Shown here in pieces: positions 11,801 through 22,754 of a stretch of DNA of 64,000 nt (positions within the stretch are counted from its first letter, which is position 1; every line of letters begins with the position of its first letter). Under the pieces are notes generated by a model that was not told the origin of the DNA, ran no database searches, and was given only the letters and a program-made list of their open reading frames with translations. The position numbers were made by a program, and so were the translations under genes. Origin of the DNA: Bilabrum cf. latius (taxonomy: Eukaryota > Bigyra: Bicosoecida > Bigyra > Bicosoecida); contig OZ237775.1 of the NCBI GenBank assembly GCA_965178125.1, positions 372,001-436,000 of the forward strand, given 5' to 3'.

Positions 11801-14297
11801 AAACTCTGCAAACCAGCCGCGACAGTGCTCCGTCCCAACTAGCTCCTGAATCGCAGCTAGCTGCTCTGCGCGTGCCGATGCTGAGGCAGCAGCAGCAGCA
11901 GCGCTTGCACGAAGACTAGATTGATGGTCACTGGGGGAGGCACTGCCTTCTTCGCTGGCGCCGCCATCGAATCCCTTATCGCAACGGCTGGCTGGCGTCG
12001 GCCCAATGTTTACTGGAGTCGCGTGCCTGGGCCCAGATGGATTCGACGCTGTAGCGTGATCGGGCCAAAAATGGATTGCTCCAGGCGCGTGCCTAGGCCC
12101 AAAAGCGGCATCCCGAGGCTACCCACCCCTCCCATCCGCAGGCTACACGGACAACGCAATGTCATGAAGACCGTTAGTTCTTGCCAGGAACACGAGACCG
12201 GCAAGTTCAGCGTATTCGATTGCGTCCCTGCCACACTCATCCTTCACGTCCAACCGTGCACCATTTTGAAGCAGCATCATGACCCGGCCCGCCCGCCCAG
12301 ATGCGCAGGCAAGATGCATGGGTGTGATGCCGCCGCTTACAATCTGCGACAAAGAGCAATCGAAGGGCATGGGACGGAGCAGGAAAGGGTGCAACGGGAA
12401 GTAATTGACGAGCTGCCGGTGCCGGGCCAGGTGAACGGGTCTCCGCAAGCCCCAATTGCAATTTTGCGGCAAGTAGCGAAACAACCAAAATCAGGCCATT
12501 AAAAGGACATGACACACCACCAAGAAGGGAAAAACTCCCCCCAAAAAAAACTTACCGGTGCATTGGGATCGAAAGCACCAAGCTCCAGCAAGGCAGCCAA
12601 GGGACCGTCGACTTCCGATTCTCGGTCGCAAACCATATCCGGATCCGAGTCCCCATTTACGCTTGAATTGTCACGGCGATCGCTGAAGTTCGGCGGCTAC
12701 CAGATAATTTCCCAGATAGGTCTGGATGCAATAGGCGTCTGGCGGCGGGGGGCACCCCACGGTGCGGGGCCCGGTGGTGGGCTGGCTGCGCGCTCCTGCT
12801 GCGGCGTTGTCTTGTGGTGGGAGGCACCCCACGGTGCGGGGCCCGGTGGTGGGCTGGCTGCGCGCTCCTGCTGCTGCGGCGTTGTCTTGTGGTGGGAGGC
12901 ACCCCACGGTGCGGGGCCCGGTAGTGGGCTGGCTGCGCGCTCCTGCTGCTGCGGCGACGTCTGGCGGCGGGGGGCACCCCACGGTGCGGGGCCCGGTAGT
13001 GGGCTGGCTGCGCGCTCCTGCTGCTGCGGCGTTGTCTTGTGGTGGGAGGCACCCCACGGTGCGGGGCCCGGTGGTGGGCTGGCTGCGCGCTCTTGCTGCT
13101 GCGGCGTTGTCTTGTGGTGGGAGGCACCCCACGGTGCGGGGCCCGGTGGTGGGCTGGCTGCGCGCTCCTGCTGCTGCGGCGTTGTCTTGTGGTGGGAGGC
13201 ACCCCACGGTGCGGGGCCCGGTGGTGGGCTGGCTGCGCGCTCCTGCTGCTGCGCAGATTCATCCGTCAACCCACATTGTGGGGGGGACCATGGGCTGGTT
13301 GCGCGCTGCTGCGCAGATTCATCTGTCAACCCACGTAGAAGGGGGGACCATGGGCTGGTTGCGCGCTGCTGCTGCGATGGTCCCACGCCCGATGCTTCTT
13401 TCGCGACCTTCTTATCTGAGTCGGGAACCAAAATTCGAATGCTGGAGCTGGTTTTCATGCGCTGGTCGCTGGTGCCGTCGCCAGACTTTGCATCTGGCAC
13501 ATCATCCACAGTGTGCAAAGCTGCCTGAGCAGGTAGAAGCCGAGCAGCCTGATGAACCGGCTGGCTCAGCAACTCTCCAGATGATGCTATGCTCGATGGA
13601 CTCGAGGGACTCGAGGCGTGCGTGTGCGCCTGCCCTGACGTCGCTTGGGGACGGGCCTACCACAGGATCTGCGGCGGCGGCGGCACAGCAGCACCATCGG
13701 GTGATGATATCCTATCGTGTGAAGTGCCCTTAGCCTACCAACTGCTAAACACGTCCGGGTCTCCTTGTCCCTAGGCATCGTGGTATACGGATCCTTGGAG
13801 TGATCCGGTCTGTGACGGTCGCTTGTGCTCGGCGTCACGGTCCCATGGCTATTGACCTAAATTATGATTGTCGGGGGTTCGCTCCGGAGGCTGGAGAAGA
13901 TGGGAGTTGCCAGGCTCCAGCATAAATTCTTTCACATCTTCCAATCGAAGCATCGGGTACGTACAAGCCAGCACTCCTGCCAAGCCGAGTGCATGTGCAC
14001 CACGCCCATTTATACCATTCTGCACATGGACACGCAAGCAAATGGAGATGCTCACATTCAATCAACAGAGGTACCAAAGCCTTGTTGGGTGGGTGGCTTT
14101 ATGCACAGTGGGCTCACATCGTTCTTTTCAGGCTTCAACATGAGTTTAGCTACCACCCGAGTCATGGAATACGATCCATAAATAACTGCCCTGCACATCG
14201 TGGTGCTGCGATGGTAGGGGGATGAGCTACTTGCGTATACGTTTGGTACAAGATCCATCCACATCTCTACTACAAGCTGACGAATTTTCGGTACCAT
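8819..14297 (-). CDS. Large ankyrin-repeat protein
   Basis: Three exons are proposed: 14297-14118, 14019-12556 and 12343-8819 (1,722 aa, TGA stop). All junctions are phase 0 with GT-AG ends. Ankyrin-type blocks are visible at the exon 2/3 junction (LGAFDPNAP joined to a block containing TPMHLACASGR) and again near 10760-10560 (GETALHYAARCGN, LPLHYAAARSD). Exon 2 carries about seven copies of a 25-residue Gln/Pro/Ser-rich repeat. The last exon runs 1,175 codons through several TAG codons. Ankyrin solenoids bind partner proteins; no catalytic domain was recognised. The extreme N-terminus depends on a proposed first exon; an internal Met at 13953 is an alternative start. Confidence 0.7.
12745..13255. 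repeat. 75-bp tandem repeat inside the ankyrin gene
   Basis: About seven head-to-tail copies of a 75-bp unit (GC-rich, containing CACCCCACGGTGCGGGGCCC). On the minus strand each unit encodes QQQERAASPPPGPAPWGASH plus a few more residues. Three shorter divergent units follow to about 13375. The unit length is a multiple of three, so copy-number change keeps frame. Open frames on the plus strand across this block are by-products of the repeat. Confidence 0.9.
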
Positions 14298-14461
14298 ATC
14301 TCTGACCCATCTGTCTGCATATTTGTAAACTAATAAACTCCTAAAGAATCCGACTTATTCGTGAAAACGACTTGTTCGAGATGCAAGAACGAGGAAATAG
14401 ATCGGCGCCGCGCATTCACCAGCCATGGGCCGGTTCCGCTAAAGACGGTCAAGCTAGCTGG

Positions 14462-16700
14462 TCAGTCCGAATCGTCACCGTCTTCGTCATCCTCCACGAT
14501 GACCGCGCTTTCGACGACCTCTTTGAGCGCCGCCATCTCCGCGGCCGCTTTCTTCTCCGCATCCTCGCGCGATAGACCCTCTTCGTTCATGATCTTCGTT
14601 GCCGTGCGGATCATCGCCTTGCTTGCAGTGCGCTGCACCACGGCGTTCTTCACCTGTTCGGCCTGCTTGGGCTCCAGCAGCTTCAGCAGCTCTATCCCGC
14701 GCCACTGCAGCTGCCCGTCCTCGGGGTTCTTGGACAGCGAGTACTTGACAAGGTCTACGGCCTTGTTCTCCTTGGCGCGGCGGAGACACTCGGCTGCGAG
14801 AAAACAAGCAAAAGAAATAGCAAGCAAAATATGATAGGGGATGAAGCGAGGCAGCACACAGCCAAGATGCCTGCAAATGGATACGAAGCAAGTGCTCGAG
14901 TCGCTCCCGTCATGATGCTCGCTCTCTCGCTCTCCCCTCTCCTCTCACGGTCCTTGCACAGCTGTCCAAGCAGCTGTGTCCCGCGCGTCTGCACCTGGTA
15001 ATCGTCCTGGTTGTTGGTCATCCCAGCGCACACCGCTTCCACGCCCCCTTCCTCTCCGATCTGCTTGGAGTACTCCGAAGACATGGCGGTCAGGGCCTTG
15101 TACCCGTTTGCCTGCACCCGCTCGTCCCATGCGTATTTCCTGAGGCCCCAAACCAGCTTCGCGATCCCGTTGGCACCCTGCGAGCGAGAAGGAGCGGAAG
15201 AGTGCAGCAGGAACAGGGGAATCAGAAGAGCAGCGCACGATGCCAGCTATGTCAGTGCAGCCAACGAGTACGAGAGACACCCCCCTCCCCCAGTAACAAA
15301 CCAAATCGGACATATGGACATACGGACGGACGGAAAGGCAACACTTCCGCCGTTCCAAAGGAACTCACCGCCAGCTCAGCACGATAATCGTCCCTCCCCG
15401 CGAGAATGGTCGCAAACGCGTCAAAGCACCAGACCAGTGCCTCCTTGCTCCGCACGCGCTCCAGCATGAATGTGATGAGTGCGGCCGGTCCCTCCTTCAT
15501 CACCTGAGCCACCTGGGCCGAGACGCCGTGCTTCCCCGGCACGTTACCGGAGGAGATCTCCTTGGCCTTGCCTGCCATGACAGCCTCTCTCAGCATGCTC
15601 CAGGCCTTCTTGTCCCTCGCCGCCAGCGATTTCGCGCGGGTCACCTCCTCCTCGGAGAGCCCCTGCAGCTGGGTGAGCACGCTGCTAGCGCGGAAGGCGA
15701 GCGTGCCGTCCGACCCGTGCTGCTCCAGCACCTGCTGGATGACGTCCACGGCGCCGACTCCGTATGCCCGAAGCAGGTTCTCAGAAGCTCCAGATGGCGC
15801 TTCATTGGTCGTAGCGGCCGCTGCAGCAGACTGCACCGTTAACCGCCGAAGGCACGCTATTCCCTCCTGCGCGCACTGCTGCTCCTCCGAATTAGAACGG
15901 AGTCCGGCAACCACGGCGTCCACTGCCCCCTGCCTGCCGAGCACTTGAGCGAACCGGCCTGCCATGACGGCGATGTACCTGAACCCAGCCGATTGTACGT
16001 CTGGGATCCATCGGTACAACCGCATGGCTTGCATGACCTGCGTTCATTCACGATTTGAAAAAAAATGAACATGTTGAACAGATGTAGGCTTGTTGGTAGT
16101 TGGGGGTGGGAAGCGCTTGGTGCTTCGGTGCAGACAGATGCCTCGATATACAAAACCGCACGCTACTCTTACCTCTTTGGACCCGTCGGACACGTGCAGT
16201 GCGCTCTGCTGCTGCTCGTCACCCACAGTCACCTCGGCCATGGCGTTGATGGTGAGCACCACCACGTCCTCGTCCTGCATGTTGCCGGCGAGGTACCGCG
16301 CGAGGGCGGCAGCCCCTTTCTTTGCTTCTTCTTCGACTTTGCCGGCCGTGCCAGGGTCGGCGGTACCCGGTGTCTTGCCCCCGTTGGCGGTGCTACCCCT
16401 CCTGGTACCCCGCTTTGGGGTCACTTCCGCAGGGGAGTCCCCCGCCCCCGCCGCCGCAGCCGCGCCGCCCCCGTCTCCCGAAGCCGGCTGTGCTTCGATT
16501 TTCTTGTCCGGTTTCTCTGCAGGCGCCTGCGCTGGCTTGTCGCTGGAATCAGCTCCAGCGGCGACCGCGCCAGATGTCGAAGCGTTGGTACCCGCGGGTG
16601 TGGGTGCATTGGACTGCGGTGCCTGCTTGCTCTCCGCTGCGTTGTCGGCGGGCGCAGGTGCCGCGGCGACTGCCTGTGGCTTGGATGCTCCGCAACCCAT
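14462..16700 (-). CDS. ARM/HEAT-like repeat protein with N-myristoylation-type start
   Basis: Exons 16700-16173, 16037-15369, 15177-14949 and 14793-14462 give 585 aa ending in TGA. The protein begins MGCGASKP, a good N-myristoylation signal with an adjacent Cys for palmitoylation, so membrane attachment is likely. About 115 residues of Ala/Pro/Gly/Ser-rich linker follow, then helical repeat blocks shared with the gene at 6315-8353, then an acidic tail (VIVEDDEDGDDSD). Compared with that paralogue this gene has one extra intron (16172-16038) and lacks another. No enzyme motif was seen; a membrane-tethered scaffold is the simplest reading. Confidence 0.75.
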
Positions 16701-17476
16701 GCTACCAGATTATCTCTAATCGATGCAGTTGACCCGAGAGCTTCTTTGCTTGCTCAGTTGGTTGCCTTCGTAGCGGTGACCGGGCAGGTGACCGGCGACG
16801 AGCGTTGAGGCAAGCTAGATTACAGAGCGCAGTAGTTGCCAGTAGCCTTCTGCGAAGGGAACTCAAATAGCATGCATGGCACAGGCCGTCAGCATTCCTC
16901 ATACTCTGAATCAAGTGAATTCACCCAGCGGCTGCTTCATTTCGTGGTAGCTGCAAGTCCGACCCTCCAGGAGCCTTACTGCTTCCATCCAACACGAACC
17001 ATGTTCGTTCAAAGTAAAGGCAACATCTTTGAATCGTAGGAACAATTTGATGAGTTTCCCATGGTACATATCAAGCCGATCTGATTCATGCCGCGCCATC
17101 CAACCCACGATACCAGCTAGCTTTTCAGACACCAGGACAGCACATCACCACAACCAAGTTACAAAGAGTATACATACTGGGGACAATACCCTAACTTCCA
17201 TGCTGAGGTCGCAACCTTGGGATGTTCGCACAACCAGATATCCGTACCCCTCCACAGAGCTGAACGGTAGCTATGTAGCAGAGGCAGGGGACCTTGCATA
17301 CTGCATCACTATTGAAAATATTCGACAAGATTCAAAATAACTCACGCTCAGCACGACTAATACGTCGCAGAGGACGCCAGGTGGTTGTTTGGAATCGATC
17401 CGTTTTGGCTGTGGCGCCGCCGGCGTGGCGAACTTTCGGTTTGAAGGTGACGAACCTTTCGTTGAGTGAAGAGTAT
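16701..17476. promoter_or_regulatory. Divergent upstream region
   Basis: This spacer separates the start codons of the minus-strand ARM/HEAT-like gene and the plus-strand TFIIH p44 gene, so it should hold both promoters. I see no TATA-like element that I would defend and no additional gene. Open frames across it have no recognisable content. Confidence 0.4.
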
Positions 17477-19727
17477 ATGCAAGATTTGCGAGTTTGCAAG
17501 TACATGAAAAGCACAAAGGATGGTAAGAGCATGTCAACACAAGCGTATCACTGCGCGTAGCCGGCATCGCACATCTTGGTTCCTTTGATAGGTTGACAAG
17601 CAACTACCTGGCAGATTCTCCCCAACTCCGTTTCTGTATACTCCATATCATTTGCCAGCAGATGAGTATGCTTGGGAAAAGACATATGAGCGAACCTGGG
17701 ATACAGTGTAGGAAGGCAAGGACGGGCGGCTACGAGTTGATGGAGAGCTTGTTGGAGGGGCCACCGGACGCCGGGCTGTGGCTGCAGCCGCAGCCCGCAG
17801 GCACGCGAGGGAAGAAGCAGCTGCTGCCGAAACCGGCAAACGAAGGCGGTTGTTGCGCTGCCTGATGGTAGTGATCGACTATTCCCAGGCGATGCGGCCC
17901 TCGGACTTCAAGCCGTCCCGCGCTCAGGCGGCCATTCAGGCAACCAGGCAGCTCGTGAGGGGCTTCTTCGCCGAAAATCCGATTTCGTACGTCGGTATAC
18001 TAATCACGCACAATAAAACCGCCCGCATCGTCAGCAAGCCCTCGAGCAACGGCGCCAGGCACCTGCGGGTGCTGGACAGCTTGGAGCGAGCCTCGAGCAA
18101 AATCGAGGGAGCCGCCTCGTTCGTGCGATCCCTCCAAATGGCGAGGGAGTGCTTCCGGTTTGTGCCCCCTTACGCTGACAGGGAGATTCTAGTGATCCAC
18201 GGGGCGCTCTCCTCGCTCGATCCAGTAGACAGGGACGTGTACGAGCTGGCTGCAGAGCTGTCCGAAGAGGGCACGCGGTGCAGCTTCGTGGGGATCGCTG
18301 GGGAAGTGTACGTCGCGAGAGAGGTGTCGCGGAGAACAGGGGGTAGGTGGGGGGTAGCTGAAACCGAGGAACAGCTCACTTCGCTGGTGTGCGACTCGTT
18401 GACCCCGCCCACGACCTCGCAAGGTGACAAGCTGGTCGCAACCATGGAGCTGATGGGCTTCCCCCCCAGGGAACACAACCCCGCCGGGGTCACCATCTCG
18501 CAGCAGGGCGCGTCCGCCCACGTGCAGGTAGTTCCGGTTTCGCACCCCTGCCCCCGGTGCTCCACCAGGGCGGCGCAGGTGCCCTCTTAGTGCGCCGTAT
18601 GCGGGCTGCAGCTGGCATCCGCGCAGCAGCTGGCGAGGAGTTACCACCACCTGTATCCCGTGCCCCCATTCGTTGAGCTGCCTCGGAGGTGCAAAGGGGC
18701 AGTGGCCGTGATTGGAAGGATTCGGAGTCGAATCGCGGGCGCCGCAGCGGCGGGACAGGGGACGGCTGAGCCGGGGGCAGTACCGAGAGAGGCATCCTCG
18801 AAGGCGACTGCATCGGCTGCCAGCCCAGAAGGCGGGTCGAGTGACGAGGCGGGGCCGGCATCGCAACCGCCGATGGAAGATGAGGACGGGGGGGCTGGGG
18901 CTGTGGCCGGGAAGGGTGCATCGCATGCACGTGCATCGCATGGAGAGGCACAAGCAAGTGGTATTACCCGAAGCGGCAAGGGCGACCAGGGCTTGGTCCT
19001 GCCCAGCTTGCCGGCTGATCCGATCATAGTGAACCCGATCGAAGGTTCGTTATCTTCCAGGTCGGGGTCACTTCGAGCGGCATTGCGGGCTGCTGATTCG
19101 GTTCCGCACAGCTCATCGGCACGGCGCATCAGGGTTGAGGTGATGTTTGGCACCTGGAACGACTGCAAGGCGGAGCACGGGAAAATGCGGCGCCGCGCAT
19201 CTGCGACCCCATCTAGCGCACCATCGGTATCGGCAGATGACTCGAGGCCCAAGGTGACTCTGACCGAGAACGCCGCGGCGCATTGCACTGCAGTGGAAGC
19301 GCTCAACGAGGCAACTGTGACGACTCGACCGCTACGTGACGCTGACCCGGGAGACCCGGCTTCGGCTGTAAGCGGGGGATCGCCGTCGGATGCATCGCAC
19401 GAAAGTGCGTGGATCGAGGCGCTGCGTCCCTCCCAGCTGCCCATGCTGGCCCCCTCCTCCCTTGTTGCGTTCGCGGTGTACTACCGGCCATGGTCTCACT
19501 TGGGGGCGTCGGCTGAAGGTGGTTCGCAGATCGGTATGAGTGGCAGTGGTGGCGGCGGTGGCTCATTGCCTGCACCTGCTCCTGCTTGCTGCGGGTGCTG
19601 CAGCAGTCCCTTCCGGCAGCTGGACCCGAGTTTCGTGTGCGTACGGTGTCATGCTGTGTTCTGCTCGTCGTGTGACGAGCTGGTGCACGAGGTGGCGCAC
19701 GTGTGCCCAGGATGCTCGCTCGAATGA
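17477..19727 (+). CDS. SSL1: TFIIH core subunit p44 / SSL1
   Basis: Exon 1 is 17477-17522 (alternative ATG at 17504) and exon 2 is 17662-19727, about 703 aa. The N-terminus has the family's WEK-TYERTWDTV element. A von Willebrand A domain begins MVVIDYSQAM and includes ENPISYVGILITHNK. A C4 zinc finger (CPRC ... CAVCG, then ARSYHHLYP) and a C-terminal RING-like finger (CCGCC ... CVRCHAVFCSSCDELVHE ... CPGC) follow, as in human p44 (395 aa). p44 stimulates the XPD helicase in transcription initiation and nucleotide excision repair. Two in-frame TAGs (17709, 18588) lie in conserved regions. About 300 Ser/Ala/Gly-rich residues separate the two fingers, nearly doubling the usual size. Identification is strong. 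Confidence 0.92.
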
Positions 19728-20086
19728 CATTAACTCGTTCGTGTGGATTGGGTTTAGCTGTATACCACCCTGTAGGGGCAGTGACGTACATTGCGAGGGC
19801 TCTCCAAAGGATGGAAGGCAGCGCAATTGTGGTACTTCAAATCGATGTTTGACGGATGTCGGAGAGCAAATTGATTGATGGATAAGCTATCAATCTCAAT
19901 TGGATGCTGCAGTGAATGAACGTGGAAAGGGCACTTGTGTCGCCCTCTGCCACTCGCACTGTGGTGCACCTTGGCTCGACAATCGCACCTGGCATCCAGC
20001 TACGCTAGGCAAATGCACTCAAGTGTGCACAAGTGTGCTGCGAACGATTCCTTCGATCGGGATCTCTTGCCGCTACAGGTCTGCGA
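19728..20086. other. Spacer between convergent genes
   Basis: It lies between the TGA of TFIIH p44 (+) and the TGA of the minus-strand secreted-protein pseudogene. It belongs to the duplicated unit: the equivalent stretch is 27499-27840. No gene is seen; it probably carries the two 3' untranslated regions. Confidence 0.5.
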
Positions 20087-20139
20087 TCAAGAGCCGCCCG
20101 TGCTCCCGCCTGCACCTGCGCCGCTTGCGGGGCCTGTTG

Positions 20140-20332
20140 GTCCAGTTCCTGTGGCTCCTTGGGCGGGTGCAGCTGCGGCACCGGTGCCTGCAGGTTGTGG
20201 TGGGCCTGCTCCTGCGCCTCCTTGGGCGGGTGCAGCTGCGGCACCGGTGCCTGCAGGTGGTGGTGGGCCTGCTCCTGCGCCTCCTTGGGCGGGTGCAGCC
20301 GCGGCACCGGTGCCTGCAGGCGGTGGTGGGCC
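20140..20332. repeat. 63-bp tandem repeat in the tail of the left secreted-protein copy
   Basis: About three copies of a 63-bp unit encode, on the minus strand, the 21-residue pattern GTGAAAAPAQGGAGAGPPPPA. The mobile element inserted in this repeat. The equivalent block in the right copy is 27900-28135. Confidence 0.85.
20328..20332. repeat. Left target-site duplication GGGCC
   Basis: GGGCC flanks the left terminus and again follows the right terminus at 23970-23974. The empty site in the paralogous copy (near 28083) has one GGGCC. This gives a 5-bp target-site duplication. Confidence 0.8.
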
Positions 20333-21008
20333 GGGGGGGGACAACGGGTGGTGGTAGGTACACCAAGCGTTGAGGACGAGGGCTACGCTACGCTCGCCCC
20401 TCCTTTAAAGGCATATTTAGCAACTCAAGTGTTTTCCCTATAAACCTAGATGATTTCCCAAGGGGTTCCCCAAGAACCCCTATAGAACCCCTCTATGTAC
20501 CCATTTTCAGATATAAAATTTACTCCTACGAAGTAGGGGTAAATTGAAGAATTCTAATCTTTATCCCCCTTATAAACTCTAACAGCAAAGACAGAGATGT
20601 TTTAGTAAAGTAGGAAAAAATGAAGAAATTAACCAAGTGTCAAAAACCTCTCTGTGTTTGCTGTAGGAACGAAAGGATGAATTCCCAAGAGACCAAGAGA
20701 CCAACCGAGGATTTTCCCAAGAGAACAAGGTATTTTATCAAGAGAACAAGGTAGTTACACCAAGCGACAAACCGATGAACCGACCGATGAACCGACCAAG
20801 GATTTCCCAAGGATTTCCCAAGGATTTCCCAAGGATTTCCCAAGGATTTCCCAAGCGACTAAATTGTTCTCCGAAGCAACCAAACCGATTACCCAAGAGA
20901 TGATACATTATAAGGAAAACGAAAACAAATTATAATTGTATTTTAAGTCCCTTTGGAAAAGTCCCCCAAAAATTGAGAGATTTGACAGGTCAATTATAAG
21001 AGACTTAG
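20333..21008 (+). repeat. Left terminal inverted repeat
   Basis: It is the reverse complement of 23295-23969 apart from one G in the terminal G-run. It contains five tandem copies of AAGGATTTCCC (about 20806-20862), an interrupted palindrome of AAGGGGTTCC type near 20458, and the stop codon of the leftmost element gene at its inner edge. The open frame on the minus strand at 20640-20843 is a by-product of the 11-mer array and recurs in the right repeat. Confidence 0.9.
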
Positions 21009-21295
21009 GTTTGTAACTCTTTCCTTCGTTTTGGATTAATAGAATTCCGCAATACTCTTACATCACTTGACAACAATTTCCACTAAGTATATATTTTACC
21101 TCCATTCACCGGACAAATCTGTTGTCCTATCTCAAGCAATAATTCTATGTGCTCCTCAGTTTCTTCCTTTTTGGTTTTGAGTAGATTATACTACTTCTTA
21201 AGGTCAAAATATGCTTTCCTTGCAATTAAATAATCTTTATATACTTCCATATACCTTTTCCAATTACCATATTTCCTTGGTCGTCCTGCTGACAT
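21005..21295 (-). CDS. Element protein, 96 aa, basic with AT-hook-like start
   Basis: From the ATG at 21295, read through TAG codons to TAA at 21005, the product is 96 aa and rich in Lys/Arg/Glu. It opens MSAGRPRKYGNWKRYMEV; GRPRK resembles an AT-hook DNA-binding core. The middle (KKEETEEHIELLLEI) could form a coiled coil. A longer open frame exists upstream but has no ATG. I do not recognise the family. A DNA-binding or replication accessory role is a guess from the basic start. Confidence 0.6.
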
Positions 21296-21469
21296 TTTTT
21301 TAATTGTGTCTGTGTATCGTTGGGGAAAATGTATCAATTTTTCTTGGGGACTTTTTAATACCGATTTGTTTTCCACAAATTCCTAAATGGATTTTGTAGA
21401 AATACTTCTACACTTAAATAGTGGTTAAGAGAATTCATCTCCCCCAATATATATGTATATAATAAATCT

Positions 21470-22024
21470 ATGGATTATGCTCTTAGCGATAGTGATATTC
21501 GTGTTCTCCTCCAAAATCCACCAAATATTAAAGGATTTCTTCCTACGTCGGTAAATATTGTACCTTATACCGAATTAGGATAGTACAATAGTATTGATGG
21601 ATTGTTTTCCCGTTGTAATTGTTGCATTATTTTGTATCAAGAAGAAATAAACTCTGGACACTGGGTGTGCTTATTTAAGCGTAATAAAACAATATACTTC
21701 TTTGACAGTTATGGAATTCGTCCTGATAGGCAATAGCAGACAATGAGTGAAAGCGTGCGGAAACGTTTTTATGAAGACCCTGAGTTAATTTATTTAATGT
21801 ATCATTCTCCGTATAAGATTGACTATAACCCATATTAGTTTTAGGCGGATGGAATGGATATAGCAACCTGCGGGAGACATTGTATAGTTCGTCTTTGGAA
21901 TAGAGCGAAAAACGCTAATTAGTATAAAAAGTGGGTGGATAAGGTTTGTAAGAAACATACATTAAATCCTGATGAATTAGTGTATTTATTGACGTATCAT
22001 CTTAATGATATACAGGAAATATAA
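21470..22024 (+). CDS. Adenain/Ulp1-type cysteine protease of the element
   Basis: The ATG at 21470 opens a 184-aa protein ending in TAA. The order of motifs is that of adenovirus-type and Polinton/virophage maturation proteases: GHWVCLF with candidate His64, YFFDSYG with Asp79, a Gln (Q123 or Q125) and ATCGRHCIVRLW with nucleophile Cys134. In viruses this enzyme trims structural proteins. Five codons in the frame are TAG (residues 38, 89, 123, 125, 151), including both candidates for the oxyanion-hole Gln, so the enzyme is only complete if TAG means Gln. Its neighbours are small and without structural genes, so its substrate may be supplied by a helper. Fold assignment is confident; the role in this element is inferred. 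Confidence 0.85.
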
Positions 22025-22066
22025 ACGGGCATACATTAAATATTATTATATCACTTTATAGAAATA

Positions 22067-22378
22067 ATGCGTTGGACTTCAAAAGACCAAGATAAATGTA
22101 TGAGATTAAGAAATAAAATAGAAGACAAAATATGTAATTTAAACGTCAAACAAGGTGTTCTATCAGAAACAGCAATTAAGGAAATTTAGAGTTTATTTTA
22201 TAATATAACATTATTTGAAAAGGAACCTGAGAAGTATCATGAACAAATTCAATCACTGACAAATATGGTGGAAAACATTATATTTGAAGAGCAAGTAGAG
22301 TATCTTGTAAAATAGGCGAAAACACGAATTCTTAACAAAGACGAAATCAAAGAGATAATCGGTAATGTATCTAAATAA
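22067..22378 (+). CDS. Element protein, 103 aa, unknown
   Basis: The gene starts 42 nt after the protease stop, reads through two TAGs (residues 41 and 83), and ends with TAA TAA. The 103-aa product is helical-looking and charged (MRWTSKDQDKCMRLRNKIED at the start; KTRILNKDEIKEIIG near the end). I do not recognise it. Its position directly behind the protease on the same strand suggests shared expression. Confidence 0.6.
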
Positions 22379-22438
22379 TAAAGATGATATTAAGTCCCCA
22401 TAAAATTCTGATGCTTCTTGCTGTTAAAATGGTGTCAT

Positions 22439-22723
22439 TTATGAACTCCAAAGGTAAAAATGTGAGAAGAACTTTGGGGTTCTTGGTTTTACTTCGATAC
22501 CGTGTCGTTTGAAGTATCTAAATTGGCGGTCCGTATCTAAATGATTTAAATGGCTGTAATACCCTATTCTATCGTAAAATTGCTAATACCGCCTATCACC
22601 AAACGATGTAATATATTCATCATTTTCGTCAAAAACATCATACTTCTTATTCTTGCGTCTTGAGGGTGCTTTAAATTGAAAATTTTCAACAACCTTTTCA
22701 AAATCGTAGGTATGTGGCTTCAT
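22439..22723 (-). CDS. DUF5754-like viral protein, 94 aa
   Basis: The ATG at 22723 to TAA at 22439 gives 94 aa with one TAG at residue 47. The sequence has the pattern SFGDRRY-x-QFYDRIG, HLDTDRQFRYFKRHG and, near the end, FFSHFYLW. This FGD...Y...D...H.D..R...Y.RH...LW layout matches my recollection of DUF5754-type proteins of large DNA viruses and their mobile relatives. Function is unknown. It is convergent with the 103-aa gene. The match is from memory of the motif and should be treated as probable. Confidence 0.6.
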
Positions 22724-22754
22724 AAGTACTTTATAGTATAGTCTTCTACTTATA

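Noticed and set aside
12509-13733. Long plus-strand repetitive ORFs
   Set aside because: They follow from the 75-bp repeat being a multiple of three without stops; the minus-strand frame continues into ankyrin exons with matching splice sites.
20806-20862. Direct repeats resembling a CRISPR array
   Set aside because: The units are contiguous 11-mers with no spacers, in a eukaryotic mobile element; this is a tandem repeat.
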